A stretch of 64,000 bases of DNA from Lunularia cruciata (taxonomy: Eukaryota; Streptophyta; Marchantiopsida; Lunulariales; Lunulariaceae): the NCBI GenBank assembly GCA_948567375.1, contig OX419758.1, forward strand, positions 6,329,001 through 6,393,000, in the 5' to 3' direction. The translations under genes were made by a program, and so were the position numbers. The first letter of the stretch is position 1. Each line of letters opens with the position of its first letter. The notes under the pieces were generated by a model. The model did not search any database. It saw only the letters and a list, made by a program, of their open reading frames with translations, and had not been told where the DNA came from. Below are positions 36,324-49,746 of this stretch, in pieces.

Positions 36324-36728
36324 ATGTCCACACGCTCTCCTACCCAGAGATCTGTTTCCACCTGCGCACTACTCATTCACACCACATCGTATTCCAAACT
36401 AGAAGTACTTCAAACTGCGGTTATGAAGAGCTTTAACGATTACCCCGAATTACTGAATCTGGCCGCCAACCTCATGGAAAGAGCCCGAAATAACAAATTG
36501 AAACCTCCCATCAATGATTTGGTGTGTGCGCTGGAATCCCGTCAAATGTTTGGTTTGTACATCAACTCTAAGCCACCGAATGGCCGAGTTGGGTTGAGTT
36601 GGTTGATGGACAGTCTGGATGGCTCCTTCATGATTAAGCCAGACAAACTCGCTAATTACTGTAGCGACTGCCGAGTTACTACACAATGGCATTCGAGCTT
36701 TACAGGTGAACTTGTTGTAAGATTTTAG
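36324..36728 (+). CDS. Uncertain ORF upstream of the glycosyltransferase
   Basis: An open frame of 134 codons from the ATG at 36,324, with balanced, non-repetitive composition (AANLMERARNNKLKPPINDL; GRVGLSWLMDSLDGSFMIKP) and GC content like the real genes nearby. I do not recognise it. It could be an upstream exon of the gene that follows, a separate small gene, or chance. No knowledge-based match supports it. Confidence 0.25.
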   Translation: MSTRSPTQRSVSTCALLIHTTSYSKLEVLQTAVMKSFNDYPELLNLAANLMERARNNKLKPPINDLVCALESRQMFGLYINSKPPNGRVGLSWLMDSLDGSFMIKPDKLANYCSDCRVTTQWHSSFTGELVVRF

Positions 36729-37071
36729 GCCTCGTGATATTTGATCAACTCTTGGGAATATTGGCAGGCTGCACCTATCTGATGGCAGTCACAGCGATCG
36801 AGAAAGTTCGAGCTCCTGACTTGTTCGAAGCCTGCAGTTGCAGAGAACTACGGGCTCCATTGCGAGGTCTATCTGGGCATGTGGAACGGTGTTGTTGTGC
36901 TTGTTGCGTCCATCCTTGCCTTCGTAAAGAGAGGGAAAGCGTGTGTCGACTTCTCGCTTAGAATGTTTTTCAGAAGAGCGAAATCGACTCCTAATTTGAT
37001 CATGGAGAGAATGTGAGATGGCTCTTCTGTAGCATTCGAATAGTCACAATATATTGGGCGGCGTGAAATAC

Positions 37072-40000
37072 ATGGCTTCCAAAGTTTCGGCTACAGATCT
37101 ATGGAGAGGATTTACGAGGGATAAGATCGTCAACTTCCAGCGAGATAGAATTAAGCCGTGCGAAATGGACAGAAGTACCACCAGAACCAGTGAAGCTAGA
37201 GAAGGAAATGCCGAACTCTTCTCACAGGAGAAATATAAAACGCTCAGTTTGCACTACTATCAACAAGCTCGCAAGGGCTTCTCGTCATTGGCAAACGTTT
37301 TAACCAGATGCTATCAACAAGCTTACAAGTACTTCTGGTCCTTGTCAAGCATCATACTGAACTATTATCAACAAGCGTGCAGTTGCTTGTGGTCATTATC
37401 ACCAATCTCACAGAGACTCTATCAACGAGCTTGCATCTGCTTCTGGTCTCTGGCGAGCATCTTAGTCCCATATTATCAGCACGCTTGCAAGCGCTTCTGG
37501 TCGTTGGCAAGCATCGTACTCAGATACTGTAGACCAGCCTTCAGCTTCGTGTGTTCATTAGCGAGTAAGCCTGCTTACTGGCGTTGTGCTGTGACATTGA
37601 AACTTTGGACGAGTGCTACAAGGTATGTCTATCACCTTCTACCTCCTACCTTCTGTCCAGCTATCATGTTGCTGTTGTCATCTATTTAGCATATCTTCAA
37701 TCAATTTGGATATTAGTAACCTGGAAGTCCACGCTTACCTTAGGACACTCGAAAATTGTTGGTACTGTATAAGAAATTCGTAGCATGGATGCAGTTCAGT
37801 TGACTGTCGCAGTCTATCACCAGCGTCTTTTGTATGATCATGGAATCAAAGAAATTTTGCCGTCTGTTTGGATGAATCAACTTAATCTTGTGTGAAAATT
37901 TCCAGTTGGTACCGCTGTTCTCCCGAAGACGGACAGCTTGAGCAGCAACAGGTGAAATCAAGGAGAGTTCCTGCTGGTTGGATGTACCAACGACTTAAGA
38001 ATCACTTCGTGAATATTCAGAAGAGGACACTGGAATTTTCAAACTACAAGATTGTAATGTTCCTGGGACTGCTCGCTGCTCAGGCTCTGTTAATTTATCT
38101 CGTGCGTGGATCCCGAGAATCTTTAAATTTCAAAAAATGTCAACGAGACCATCAAATCCGTGATCATCACATGCCATCGGTGAGTAAATTGTGACAGACT
38201 AGCATCAGTCTTCAATTTGAGCCACCAGAATATTACTTATTGTGAAGTGCAATTCACCTCCAGCGGAGTTTCTCTAGCAGCTTAGTGGGAAAATTGATTC
38301 TTGAACTGCCAACGACTATTAATTCACATGATTAACTGCGGAAAATACAGACCAGTGAAAAGTCATTTCTTACCTCAGTCCAGGCTGAAGCTTGTCCTCC
38401 CAGAGCCCATTGAAATTACATCAACCTCCGGGAGCCGAATAATAAATAGGTCCCCTAGTATGAGTGTCGGTCAACGATTTTGGTAGGCTCTTCAGGATAT
38501 TCAAAAATGGAAACGTGAAATTTGGAAGGCGAAACTGCTTTGAAAAGCTGGATGACTACGGAATGTAATGAGGCTTTTCTTCTTATCGTGAGAGCCGGTT
38601 ATGGGAGGCGATGTGGAAATGTGGAAAGCACGCGTTCAATCATCATAATTCTGTGGTCTGATCGACAGGTGTGGTACTACGAGCACGTCCATCACTACCC
38701 ACGTCCAAATCTCAAGATATTGAACAAAGAGGATGGTGCACCGCCTATCCACAGCAGCATCCCCGTTGGACTAAGAGAAATCACGATTGCCACCCATGTA
38801 AGTACGGACAACGCTTGGATAAACCTCTCGCATCTCATCGAACTTTCCAAATGATTGAAACATGAGATTCAGAGAATGCACTTTACAGTAGTGGGTCTGA
38901 GAGCCCTCTGTTCCCGCATAGTAGGATCACAGAAATCAAGAAACAGTGCCTTACTGAAATCGCCACGGATCTTCTAAGATTACAGGGTTATGACCAAAGA
39001 GCTAACCCATCAGAGCACATCTTGAGAGCGTAGAGTTTGATGTTAGTCGTGATACTAAGTTGGTGTGTCCCCGTCAGGCCAGACTACAATGGACAGGCTG
39101 CCTGCAGTAGAGATGACGGCATTGAGATGGAGTGGTCCAATGGTTCTGGTGGTACTTGTTAGACTCGTATCCGAAATTAGTTCTGCTTACGCAAAGCTGG
39201 AGGATCTGCACTCTAGGGTCGAGGCAGAAGGACGATGCAGGTTCAGCATAACAGTGGTCCGAGAGGATGGCTATACAACCGATCAGCAAGCAGTCCAAGC
39301 CCTGTACCCAGTAAGAGCCCGTGCCATCTAGTTACATCCTTCACGTGCCATTTAATGCAAGTTTCGTGCTGATACCAAAAAGTAGTTATATACGGATCAA
39401 AGGGTAATTTCCTAAAGTTTTTGTCCTGAAGTTACGCTCAAAATACTTGAATTTAATCTTATTCACTTGAAGTTCCGACTCCTGAGACGAATGAATCGCT
39501 ATGTTTTGTGTATAATTACTACGTTTCACATCTCAAATGTTTCTACGTACGTCTGCAATTAAGCGTTGCGATCTTTGCTGCAGGTGAACAGTATGCGCAA
39601 TATGGCGATCAGAATGGTTGCCACACAGATGGTGTTCCTAATTGATGCTGACTTTGTACCAAATCCAGGGTTTGTACATCTGATCCATATTGACCCGCCA
39701 GAACAGTTTCTGTAAACACGCATGCAGAACAAAGTTTCGAATTTCTAGTATTGTGTCAAAATGCGTACAAAAGCTTCAACAGGTTGTAGCGCTCTAGCTT
39801 AGCAGGTTCCTTAACGTCTAGTTTGCAGCTAAAAACCTCAAGGTTTTGCAGGCTGCACGAGCATTTGACACAGCATGAGGATAAGTTCAAGGACCTTGTT
39901 CACAAAGCAGAAGAAGGGCATCTGTTGGTGGTGCCAGCTTTCCAGTTGAGTGAAGATAAATCAATCCAGTACCGGGACAGCCTGCATGTGCTGCCCCACA

Positions 40001-40780
40001 CGAAGGAAGAGCTAAGAGAAGCTTGGTGGAACGGAATTGTTGACTGCTTTCAATGTGATGTCTTGCCAAACTCTCACCATCCTACGGAGTATTATAAATT
40101 TACTGATCCTGCAGTCACCTGGCCTTATCAAGTTTGGTACATGTAAGAAACTCCACCTCACAACTTGAATCACAAACACAAGTGTTCTCAGCCATTACCT
40201 TGTACACTTTACTCTGCTTTATGTCTACATGTTCATCGGATGATAAACTTGCTGGATCGAAGCGTACCAAAACTCTTTCCTAAAAGTGTTGAAATCTCTA
40301 AACGCTGGTTCCGGAGTAGTGAGGACTCACGCAATCATGTGGCTTCGTTCCATGTTTTGTTGGAACCCAGGGAGGGCTACGAACCGTTCTACATTGCTGA
40401 TGTGAATCGTCTTCCCATGTTCGACGACCGGTTCAGGTAACCGTTTATGCTAGGACGAGCTGCATGCACCCGTTATTTCTTCATTGGATTCACTCTCATC
40501 GAGTCTTTTGTGACCATAACCTTATTGCAAGGAATTGGAAGTAAAGAACTTTCCAGACTCGAGATTTGCACCTTCAGTTTCTTCAGCTCTTCTCTGCTCT
40601 TGTCAGAAGCTCTTACACTAACACTGATGCTCTGTTAGGGGTCATGGGAAGAACAAGGTGTCGCACACCTACTTACTAAACGTCAAAGGATTAACATTTT
40701 GGGTCATTCCCGAAGGCTTTCTGGTGGAGCTTCCTCACCCTCCTTCGCCTTCGGAGAAACGTAAACTCAAGGTAAACTGA
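37072..40780 (+). CDS. LARGE/GT49-like glycosyltransferase, multi-exon, with N-terminal 18-residue repeats
   Basis: A predicted type II membrane glycosyltransferase of the secretory pathway; its substrate is unknown. Exons: 37,072-37,622; 37,906-38,179; 38,379-about 38,465/482; about 38,669-38,797; 39,083-39,310; 39,584-39,669; 39,852-40,142; 40,371-40,436; 40,639-40,780. Most junctions have GT-AG borders and agree in phase; the exon 3-4 junction is unsure. A six-unit aromatic repeat (residues 62-169) precedes a membrane anchor (about 232-251, IVMFLGLLAAQALLIYLV). The catalytic part has ITIATH, SGPMVLVVLV, ALYPVNSMRNMAIRM, the D-x-D motif FLIDADFVPNPG, LLVVPAFQL, EGYEPFYIADVNRLP and FDDRFRGHGKNKVSH, then GLTFWVIPEGFLVELPHP: all landmarks of the LARGE/GT49 family. 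The stop at 40,778-40,780 follows ...KLKVN. Alternatively, splicing after 40,771 to 40,941 gives ...KLKQWKLLRRIT and a stop at 40,968-40,970. The gene looks intact. Confidence 0.82.
37255..37578 (+). repeat. Six in-frame 54-bp repeats in the glycosyltransferase first exon
   Basis: Units start at 37,255, 37,309, 37,363, 37,417, 37,471 and 37,525. The translated consensus is YYQQACKxFWSLASIVLR (18 residues); Y, A, F/W, S-L and S are the most constant positions and the sixth unit is the most diverged. The units differ at many synonymous and some coding positions, so the array is old and has been kept in frame. Confidence 0.9.
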
Positions 40781-42421
40781 ATTATGAACATCCTTGCTAT
40801 ATACAATAAAGGTGGCTGTGAGACTCTACTTTTGTTATGGAGGAAACACTTGACAGTGATTAACTGTGAGTCCCTACTTCGGAAACTGTAATGCACCCAA
40901 ATTGATCAGTTAATCTTTCACTAAATAACGTCGACTGCAGCAGTGGAAACTGCTGAGGCGTATAACGTGACTCACGCTAAAGTCAAGATATCCGTCGGAA
41001 CTCTAGTATAAGGAAACACGAAGAGTCAAGTTCGCTCTATAGTATGACATGCAGAGATGGTCAGGCTGAAGCAACTACGATGGATTTTGAGTCACGGAAG
41101 ATAGATTCCGATTGTGCTTCTAACAGGACTTCCCTGAACGATGCAGGATCCTCTCCAGACCTGGCGCATTGATGGCATCTACCGCCGATTCATAGGCGAG
41201 GTCAACTGGAACTACAACATAACAACTGGTTCTACGACTCCAGACATAAAAGAAACTAGAGAAATTTTGTGCTGATTTGTCTTCTTCTCAAATTCCAAAG
41301 CCCTCCACTCCCTTCTCCACATTTACTGATCTCGTCAAGTCAGCTGTGGGAGGAAGAGGGCAGCATATGGACAGGCTAGACAAGCCATAACATCAGTACG
41401 AGTACAGTTCAGCATATATACTGCTCCTTGAAGGATCATCGCCTCTACAGAGTTCAAGAAAGTGCAAACAATTGCTGTCTTTGAGCTCCACAAGTCTATG
41501 TACAGTTCGACTACTTTAGGAGTATAATGATTCTAATTGAAAATGTAGTGCAACAAGCGAGACAAGCGGATGGTCCATGAACTCGATCTCAAATGATTAG
41601 GAATTTGTACTTGTAAAGGATCTTTAAATCCTTGAACTTTAACCAGCTCAAAGGTACTGGGTGTCTAAGCCCTCCTGGTCAAGGAGTACATTCAAACTGT
41701 AAGCAGGTCAACAAAGAATGTCATCGTGTATAATATCCTGTGTGGAACATGCAGTCGTCACACACAACTCACGTACAGTGCTCACATTCTTCTAGTAACG
41801 AAGCAAGGGACTAAGCAATAGCCATGCCACCAGTTTGTTTCCGAAAGAGATCCTCTACCTACCCTGCTTCCAAATTTCTGACCCTTGAGCACCAACGTCC
41901 ATCTGCAATGGTCATGGCAGCAATTCGCCTGCCTAATAGTTAACTAAGCTAGCACTGATATTGCCTCCATTGGCAGTCGATTGCATGCAAAAACCCTTTC
42001 TCTGATCTGACGCTTATGCAGTAGAGCCGCATAGTAATCCATGACAGATCTGGATGACTTTCTTGCATATTCCTATCGATGTAACATGAATTCTATACGA
42101 CCAAATTTCAATGCATGACTCAACTCAGTTGGTGTGGCACAATGCCCTAGATTTCATGGATGCATAATGTGTATGGACTCCAATAGATCCGATCTCAAGG
42201 AAACGGTACGGAGGTTCACCGATTCTATGATCATGTCACACTCTGATACTGAAAATCTAGGGTCTTAAGTATGCCTAGCATCAAGGCATTTGGGAGACAC
42301 ATGCATCCGTGATGAGTACAATTCTAGAATGGCGCGGGCAAAGAGAAGCTAGTTGAAATGTCCTTGAAACAGGTGAAGCTGAGCACGACTGTTACCGTGG
42401 GTCACATCGTTGATAATGTAA
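40781..42421. other. Gap between convergent glycosyltransferase and FAHD1 genes
   Basis: Probably holds the 3' UTRs of both genes. A short frame at 41,039-41,170 (plus; TCRDGQAEATTMDFESRK, then a stop after SSPDLAH) has gene-like composition and could be a further exon or UTR. I see no repeats or transposons. Confidence 0.4.
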
Positions 42422-44997
42422 CTACCGAGTCCGATGGACGCGTGTCTTAACTGGGAATGAAATCTCCACCAGGCCAGTGATACCTGCTTTTACAAGCTGA
42501 CCAGCAGTAACAGGACCAACCCCAGAAGGAGTACCTGCAGTACAGTTGATACAAAGACACTTGGATTAGATTTACATTTCTATCCGACAAGGAGTTTCAG
42601 ATGAACTTATTCACTCTTCACTTACTTCCAGTTTTGCGTAAAACACTTGGCAATACCAGCAAAATAGGACCAGATTACGATTGATGCCAGACTTATATTC
42701 TTGAGTTGTACAAGATAGTAATAAACTACCTAACTTACAACATAAGAGTAAAAGTACCTGTCAAGATAACATCGCCTTCGTTTAGAGTCATGACCCTGCT
42801 GATATAACTAATAAGCGTGGGTATGCTAAAGATCATATCTTTAGTGCTTCCCTTTTGCTTCATAACTCCATCTACCTGTTTGATCAATCAGCAAAAGCGT
42901 CAATCAACAGAAGATTTGCTTTAATGGTCCAAACATATATGCACCCTTGACGTAAATTCCCTGCTAGTATGTTCTGCACTATCAAGCAGATAGATATCAC
43001 TTAGTCCATATGATAGTCCTTACCTCACACCATAGCTCCAAATTTTCAGTAGAGGGCACGTCTTCCTTTGAAATCTGTTTGGGAACAAACCTCTGTCAAG
43101 ATTAGTCCTTGTTAACTCTGCCAACGACTGCGACGCGGTGCTAGGTTTTGATCTCCGGACATTTGTTAGCTGATACAGCTGACTAGATCACATAAGATAC
43201 AAAGTACTAACGGGGCCTCGCTTACAGTCAAAGCATGATTTACGATGTAGTGGTTGCATCCTAGGTTCACCAAAGTGACAGGGGATTTATAACCATACAT
43301 CCTGATTAGATTCTATGATCATGAGTTTGATTAAGTAGATTCTACGCCGACTCATACGTTCAACTATTCCTATATTCCTCGAACCTATGAGATACCATCT
43401 ATACAGTCCGGGCTGACATTGAACTTCTTGATAAAGTGAGGAATGGTGAGATAGAGAAAAGAATCAAAGTGCTTACAAAGCCGCTAATTGGTGTAAATGT
43501 ATCATATCCTTTTGCAACCGTCCACGGATGACCTTTAGCCTGCGTATGATCCAGACGTCGCAGTAAATCTAAATGCAGTCCATGGAAACACTACATCCTA
43601 GCACAAGCTCTCCTTTTGATATCACCTCTTTATCATCACCCATCACGTCCCCATCCACACGACAGGACAGCGAAATGCACAAGACAACAAGAACTTCATT
43701 TTCTGAGCAGGGAACATGTAGAATATCGCTCAGTAAACCTAAGCGTTAGTATGACTTTCGCTTAAAGCGAGATGCGAGATGCGAGATACCTTCGCAACAG
43801 CTTGGATCTCCCTTGCTGTCATATCCAATGCCAGCGCATAACCTGAGAAGTCAATTATTCACAGTAGGATCTGTAAGCCCAAAATACTCAGAGGAAACTA
43901 GAGAGGAATAAGAATTCCTAAACCTCAGGTACAGTCAGAAGTCTCTCCTCTCCTGGAATTTACTCTTATACGAGCTTTAAGATCAGTGCATCTTCTCTTC
44001 TCGCTCACCTGAAACATGGTCCATAGCTTCATCCTCGAATATATCTTGACCCTGCTTACCAATCACAACCCCAAGTTCCACTTCATGGTGCAACGAAGTT
44101 AGCGGAGGGGGGATCTCGATTGATCCTCCTTGGAAAACGTATGAAGACGTCGGCTTTAAGAAAATCATTGGCTCCTGAATATTGTCAGACAAGAAGAACT
44201 TAGTAGGGCATACTCATACTGCCGGCAAATGTCTGATACTCTTTAGAAAGAAAACAGTGAAGGGATTTGCTGAAGGAAAGGTACGTACTCAAGAAGAATG
44301 CTGTTTGCATTTCAGAGTTTGTCGTACAGTCCTAGTAAGATACATCAGTCGCATGTACACACAAGTAACCAAAATTTTAAGGGAACTATCAGGAAAAAAA
44401 AATTTATACAGGTCCTCCAGCAAGATGATAATCTCAAACCTGTCCGACGACCTGACCAACTCATACTTCGCAGCAGAAGCTAGTGTGCCTTTATTTTAAA
44501 TAGATGAGAATTGATGCCTTTTATGCTTATTTGCCAATTAAAGTGCCTTCTGTTTGTATGTCCTACCATGAGCATGATCACGATCCGCGTCTCTAAGCCT
44601 CTGGCTTTTCAGATCATTGTCGTGACAGAAACTAGGTAGGCTTAAGCACTCTTAAGCATCAAATCCATGAGAAGCTAAACTCCACCGAATCTAGCTGAAA
44701 TTTACGACCTGAATTACACCGTCAGGTCTGAATCATATATGGCGCAAATCATCAGTGAATAATTTGCCGGCTAGATCGGTTGATGATGTTTCTCCAGTCA
44801 AGAAACTATTTGAAATTAGCAATGACACTTCTGAATGATGGAGACGATGATTCTGTTAGCAATTGGACCTTGGGAACCGCATTGCCGAGCTCCTTCGCAT
44901 GCGCAGCATAATTCCTGCCGACAGCCACAATCTTCGTTCCAGCAGCCAGGATCTTACTTCCGACCGATGCTGACATTCTCGCTAACAGAACCTTCAC
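42422..44997 (-). CDS. FAHD1: FAHD1-type acylpyruvate hydrolase / oxaloacetate decarboxylase, 7 exons
   Basis: Member of the fumarylacetoacetate hydrolase fold family; FAHD1 enzymes cleave acylpyruvates and decarboxylate oxaloacetate, typically in mitochondria. Exons (minus): 44,997-44,869; 44,174-44,009; 43,842-43,790; 43,539-43,477; 43,074-43,024; 42,875-42,758; 42,534-42,422. All introns have GT/AG ends and phases agree, giving 230 residues, the usual length. Landmarks: KIVAVGRNYAAHAKEL (exon 1), MIFLKPTSSY and the metal-ligand motif HHEVELGVVIG (exon 2), ALALDMTARE with the third acidic ligand (exon 3), the active-site lysine in PWTVAKGYDTF (exon 4), STENLELWCE (exon 5), QKGSTKDMIF and MTLNEGDVILT (exon 6), and GTPSGVGPV to a TAG stop (exon 7). 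Translation may start at the first Met or at Met8. No break seen; probably functional. Confidence 0.93.
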
Positions 44998-45772
44998 TTG
45001 CCTAGCTTGCTGACAACTTCCTTAAAATTGGACAAAGTAGTGAGATTTTCTCCACACGAGCTACTTTGGATGCATTTGCCTTCCCGTGAATCACGACTAC
45101 CCTACAAAGGTACACTTTTCAGGTTCTCGAGAGCTACAACAGCGTGCCGTGAATAGTAAAAAGTCCGATCGAGGGCCGTTGACGCGAATTCGGCAAACTT
45201 ATCCCGGACCAATATTCTTACCGGGAAATTCTAGCAAGATTCTTCTGTTTTCGCGAAGTTTTCCCGAAAGTTTCGAAGCAATGGAAGAAACTCTAAAGCA
45301 TACATTTGCAATGCAACGAGTGAATAGTAATTCTTTTCGTTTTTCAATTTCGATTCCATCGATACTAGATGGAAGACTGCGATGACTTGAATAAAAAATT
45401 CCGAGGATTTTTAGCTTTTATGGAGTTTAGAGTGGTCATTACATTTGTACTAGATGGAAGACTACAATGAATTGAATAAAAAATTCAGAGGATTTTTAGT
45501 TTTTATGGAGTTTAGAGTGGTCATTATTCCTTGAGAGTGATAGGTCAAGAATTTTCATTTCTAATCTCTTGATTTTTATGATTAAATTTTATTGAAATTT
45601 AGTTTTAAAATTTGGGAGATAGAAATTGAAAATTATAAGAATTTATAATTTTTAGAATTTGGAGAGATTGTTTTCTTAAATGAATTCAGATGTGAAGGGT
45701 TGTGGTTTTGTTAAATACGGAAAGATATAAAAAAGAGCAACATGTGTTATTATCATTATTCTTGTGTTGGCC
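44998..45772. other. FAHD1 upstream region with an 85-bp tandem duplication
   Basis: Contains the presumed FAHD1 promoter. An open plus-strand frame at 45,086-45,385 has no recognisable content. An 85-bp unit starting ACTAGATGGAAGACT occurs at 45,364-45,448 and again at 45,449-45,526, with a few base differences. The rest is AT-rich. Confidence 0.5.
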
Positions 45773-47150
45773 ATGGCTACACTTTCTCATGGGTGGTCAC
45801 CTAGAGTGGCTCGAGATACACCATACCCAGTGTGTCATCGACGCTTTACCTCGCAAGGAGTAAAGATTCATCTGAGAAAGATGCATTAGGATTATGATTT
45901 GACCACTTGGAATGCCCACATGAGACGATCGACTACATCGATAGCAATGACACTCGAGATTATGCACCCTTCTCCTATTCCTTTGTTGGTCGTTCCAAGG
46001 ATATCGATCGAGTCGTGAGAGTGGTTAGCTTCTCAAGCAAGTCATATTTTGGGGTTATTTGGGACTAGTTTTCCATGTCCATGTCCATTCCATAGGCTAC
46101 ACCGTACACTCCAGATGAGTCTAGACAGGCTTTTTGCCTACCACTTGATGGTTTGGCACATGATCCCTTGGACAAATTAGCATGATTCTTATTCCTCTTA
46201 CTCCCTCAATGGTGTCTTCGTTATGCTAGAGGGGAACGTGCGCGGTATATAGAGGTGGTTGTTAGATTTTGTCAATTCCAAGCGGGCTATTGGGCGGCCC
46301 TTCAAGAGGAGTATGTTAGGGCTACACGATTTAGGAGACAAGCATTGCCATAGGATACCACAGAGTCCACTCGATTACAACGGTGTAGGATATTGGGTCA
46401 GGCAGGAAACTTTAGTAGAGTAGCACGAGCGCTACATCCTTTGTCTATGACGAGTCCTACTGATGAGACTATCTCTTCCTTATGCTCACAACATCCTATA
46501 GCAGGAGAGTGACTACCACTACATGCCTTAGATTATTAGCCTAAGTAGCCTTTATGTCTTGATAGATCATTGTTTACATAAGCATTGTGCATTGCCCCTC
46601 CACCTTTCCTCAAGAGGCTTGTTAGGGATAGTTTATGAGCACCTTAGAGATTGCTTTTAGGCATATGATACTTCTAGTGGTTTTACCAAGTTGTTTCAGG
46701 TGGCTGTAGTAGTAGCGAGAGGAGATACTCTTATGTTTGTTAGTCGAGTGTTAGGTGCTAGTCAACTTCTTGCAATATAGAAGGATAGGGGAGCATTAGA
46801 CCAATTACCATAGGAGAGATCTTTTTGTGTTTGGTCAATCATACCGTTGTCCTTCAACATTGTTCTCACTTTCGACAACACCTAGGTCCACATGATTTTA
46901 GAGTAGCTACACTTGGAGGATGTGAGGCTATATCTCTAGGCATAAGTGCACTCCTAGATATCCATCCGGGGTGGGTCTTCCTACAAGTGAATGTTGAGAA
47001 TACTTTTAATAGTGTCTCACGGGCATTCATCTTTAGAGAGCTTAGGGAGGTTGGTGGATCCTTGGCAAGTTTTATTTCTTTTGCACAATCTTTTTATGGC
47101 TCTCTTGCTTCCCTTTACTACCAGTATGGTGGTTTACAAGAAGGAGTTAC

Positions 47151-47906
47151 TGTAATGCTTAGAGGATATGAGACCTGAGAAGAAACACACCATGAGAAAC
47201 ACACAATTTTGCACTCAACCTCCGATGCTCCAAAGGAGCACCTTCTCTTTATTATATAGACAAAGAGGATCTCCTCCAAGGAAGCTCCACCCTAGGATTA
47301 GGCACACTGATAGGTGGCATGTCAGCAAGCTCCACCCTTGGATTACCTACTTGGATGGGTGACATATCGATCTTGGTCCTATCTGGTTGGTCAAACAAGC
47401 TTTGATCGGAGGGAATCTTCCTGTAAGAATCTCATAATCACGTGGGTGAGGTACCATTGGAAAGCTCTTGACAAGAAAAAGCAATGGGAGGGAAGGCCAG
47501 ACTTTCCTCTTTCTGGGGAGGGGGAGGGGGGTTAGCAATTTGTATAATTTTGAGGCCTAATTCATCAGTTTAAACCTCCAAAATTGTCTTCAAAGATTTC
47601 AAGCATATTTTGGTTCCTACTCTATTAGTAGAAGTCTCCTTTTGGTGATACCTCTTTCTGATCTATTCAGTCCATCATGTGTTACATTCTTGCAGATGTT
47701 ACCAAACCAATTCTCACCTTTAAATCATATGTCTAGCTATTGGTTCTAAGGTTTTCAAGTCTATTTTGGTTTCTGCCCTATTAATAAAAGTACCCTTTTG
47801 GTGATACTTTTATTTGATCTATTTTGACCATCATGTATAACATCATTCCAGATGTTACCAAACCAAATTTCATATCTAGATTATATGGCTAGCTCTTGGT
47901 ATTACA
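47151..47906. mobile_element. Family D solo LTR inserted in the LINE RT
   Basis: A 756-bp sequence matching 59,390-60,130. It begins TGTAATGCTTAGAGG and ends GGTATTACA. The flanks GTTAC (47,146-47,150) and ATTAC (47,907-47,911) are a 5-bp duplication with one change. The LINE reading (YYQYGGLQEG...) stops on its left and resumes on its right (GDPLRGPLFAM). Strand is unknown because no coding part is attached. Confidence 0.85.
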
Positions 47907-49746
47907 ATTACCGTCTTGGAGTCAATTGTTGGTACACATTAGGGAGATCCTTTGAGGGGACCCTTATTTGCCATGGCTCACTTTAGAGCGCTCCTATCTA
48001 CTACTTTGGCCATGTCAGGTTGTATATTTCCCTCCTTGGCAAATGATACATACATCGTGGGCCCTATAAATCAGATTAGGCAGGCCTTTGACTACTTGAC
48101 TACTGTGCTACATCTAGTAGGCTTCAGAGTCAAAGTGTAAAGCATGGTCCCCTTTAGGTATGCCTCTCCACCTTGAGCTTCTAGAGGGGTGTATCACATC
48201 CACAAATGGACTATGTGTTCTTGGCGTGCAATAGGATCAGAGGATTTTGTCACATGTTTCTTAGATGCTACCCTTGTAGAGGATGTTCTCCATGTGGATG
48301 ACCTTCCATTACTAGGAGATCCACATGAAGCATTTGGTATACTCTCCTCCAGTATTGCTCGTCAACCATCCTACCTCATCCATATAGTTCCCCCTTCATT
48401 GTCCTTCCTATCACGTCTGAGAGCATTTGATAGGAGGATTATGGGAGTCTTTGGTGATATTATTGGACCAAGGACATTTGAATGTGTGACAAGGGATTTG
48501 GCACATAGACAGACGGCTCGGCCAATCTCATGTGGAGGGATTGGTTTGCTATCTATGGAGGAGACAACACCTATAGCATTTTTTGGTGGTTGGGCTCTCT
48601 CGGTACCCCTACTTTCCTCTCATTTTGTGATTGTTGATAGGCTGGTTTTGGGGACTTATGTGACAGAGGTGGAGGGGGATCCTTTTCTCTCCATATGTTA
48701 TTGCGACAAATGAGAGATAGTCTACCCTCACGAGCACGAGAGGATTTTCCACCTTTTGCTTCACTATTGTTAGATTGGACTAGAGGTTTATAGTCTTCCT
48801 TGATGGAGTGACAATGTGAGCATACGCTACATTCTCTATTAGTCAACTCGTCCATTCCTCAAGCTACTAGAGCACGTCTTTGCTCTTGCTCCGGCAAGGG
48901 TGCAGGCTCTTGGATCCTAGCTCGACCGTGCATTAGGGCATTTTGACTCACACCAGCTACTTTCTCTACAGCAATGAGGTTTTGCTTAGGTTTGGTCCAC
49001 CCATTTGCATCTTCATTACTCACTTATGAGTGTGGTTCTACACTAGATGCAGCAGCGGTCCACATGACACGGTGTCCTTTTGGAGGACAAAGGATAATTA
49101 CCCATGATGCTATTAGGGACATAGTGTTTGTTATGGGACGAGAGAGTGGATACTTGTCTTGGATGGAGCATCCATATGCTTTGTAGATGACATGTGTCAA
49201 GGCAGATTTATACTTGGTCCAAGATGATCAGATGACAATAGCGGATGTTGTGGTTATGAACCCTACGTGGGATACAATTTTGGAGGGAATGATTACCCCT
49301 CCCCCTAGATAAGTGGCGAGTGCAACAGCAAGTCGCAAGGTCTCCAAGTATATGGGCATGGAGCGAGGTCACCTCTTTGTTCCTCAAGCCTTGGAGTTAT
49401 ATGGAGCAATGGACACGGCTTTTGACACATTTGTCAAGGAGTGCGCGAGAGCTTATCATGTTAGGTGCTAAGGGATACCATTCTCACTCTTATACTTTGT
49501 AGTATATTTTAGACAACATGTGTCCATTGCTCTACAGAGTGCAATGACTAGTGCAATCCATAGGAGAGCAATCACATTAGGTAATGTTTTTCTTTGGAAG
49601 CTCCAGTTGTGTGTAGACCGGACGACTTGCATAGCTCAAATATCTTAGGTGCGATAGGGCAGATTTCTCATATAGACTCTATTGGGACTTAGCCCCATTT
49701 TACCTGTTTTGTCTCTCCCTTGTAAAGATTCATTTGTAAAGATTGA

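Noticed and set aside
38798-38854. Reading through the donor after ITIATH into VSTDNAWINL as exon sequence
   Set aside because: It soon hits a stop, and a strong GTAAGT donor at 38,798 joins in phase to 39,083, restoring the family's expected order of conserved blocks.
44182-44499. Plus-strand frame of 105 codons
   Set aside because: Overlaps exon 2 and intron 1 of FAHD1 on the other strand and has no motif.
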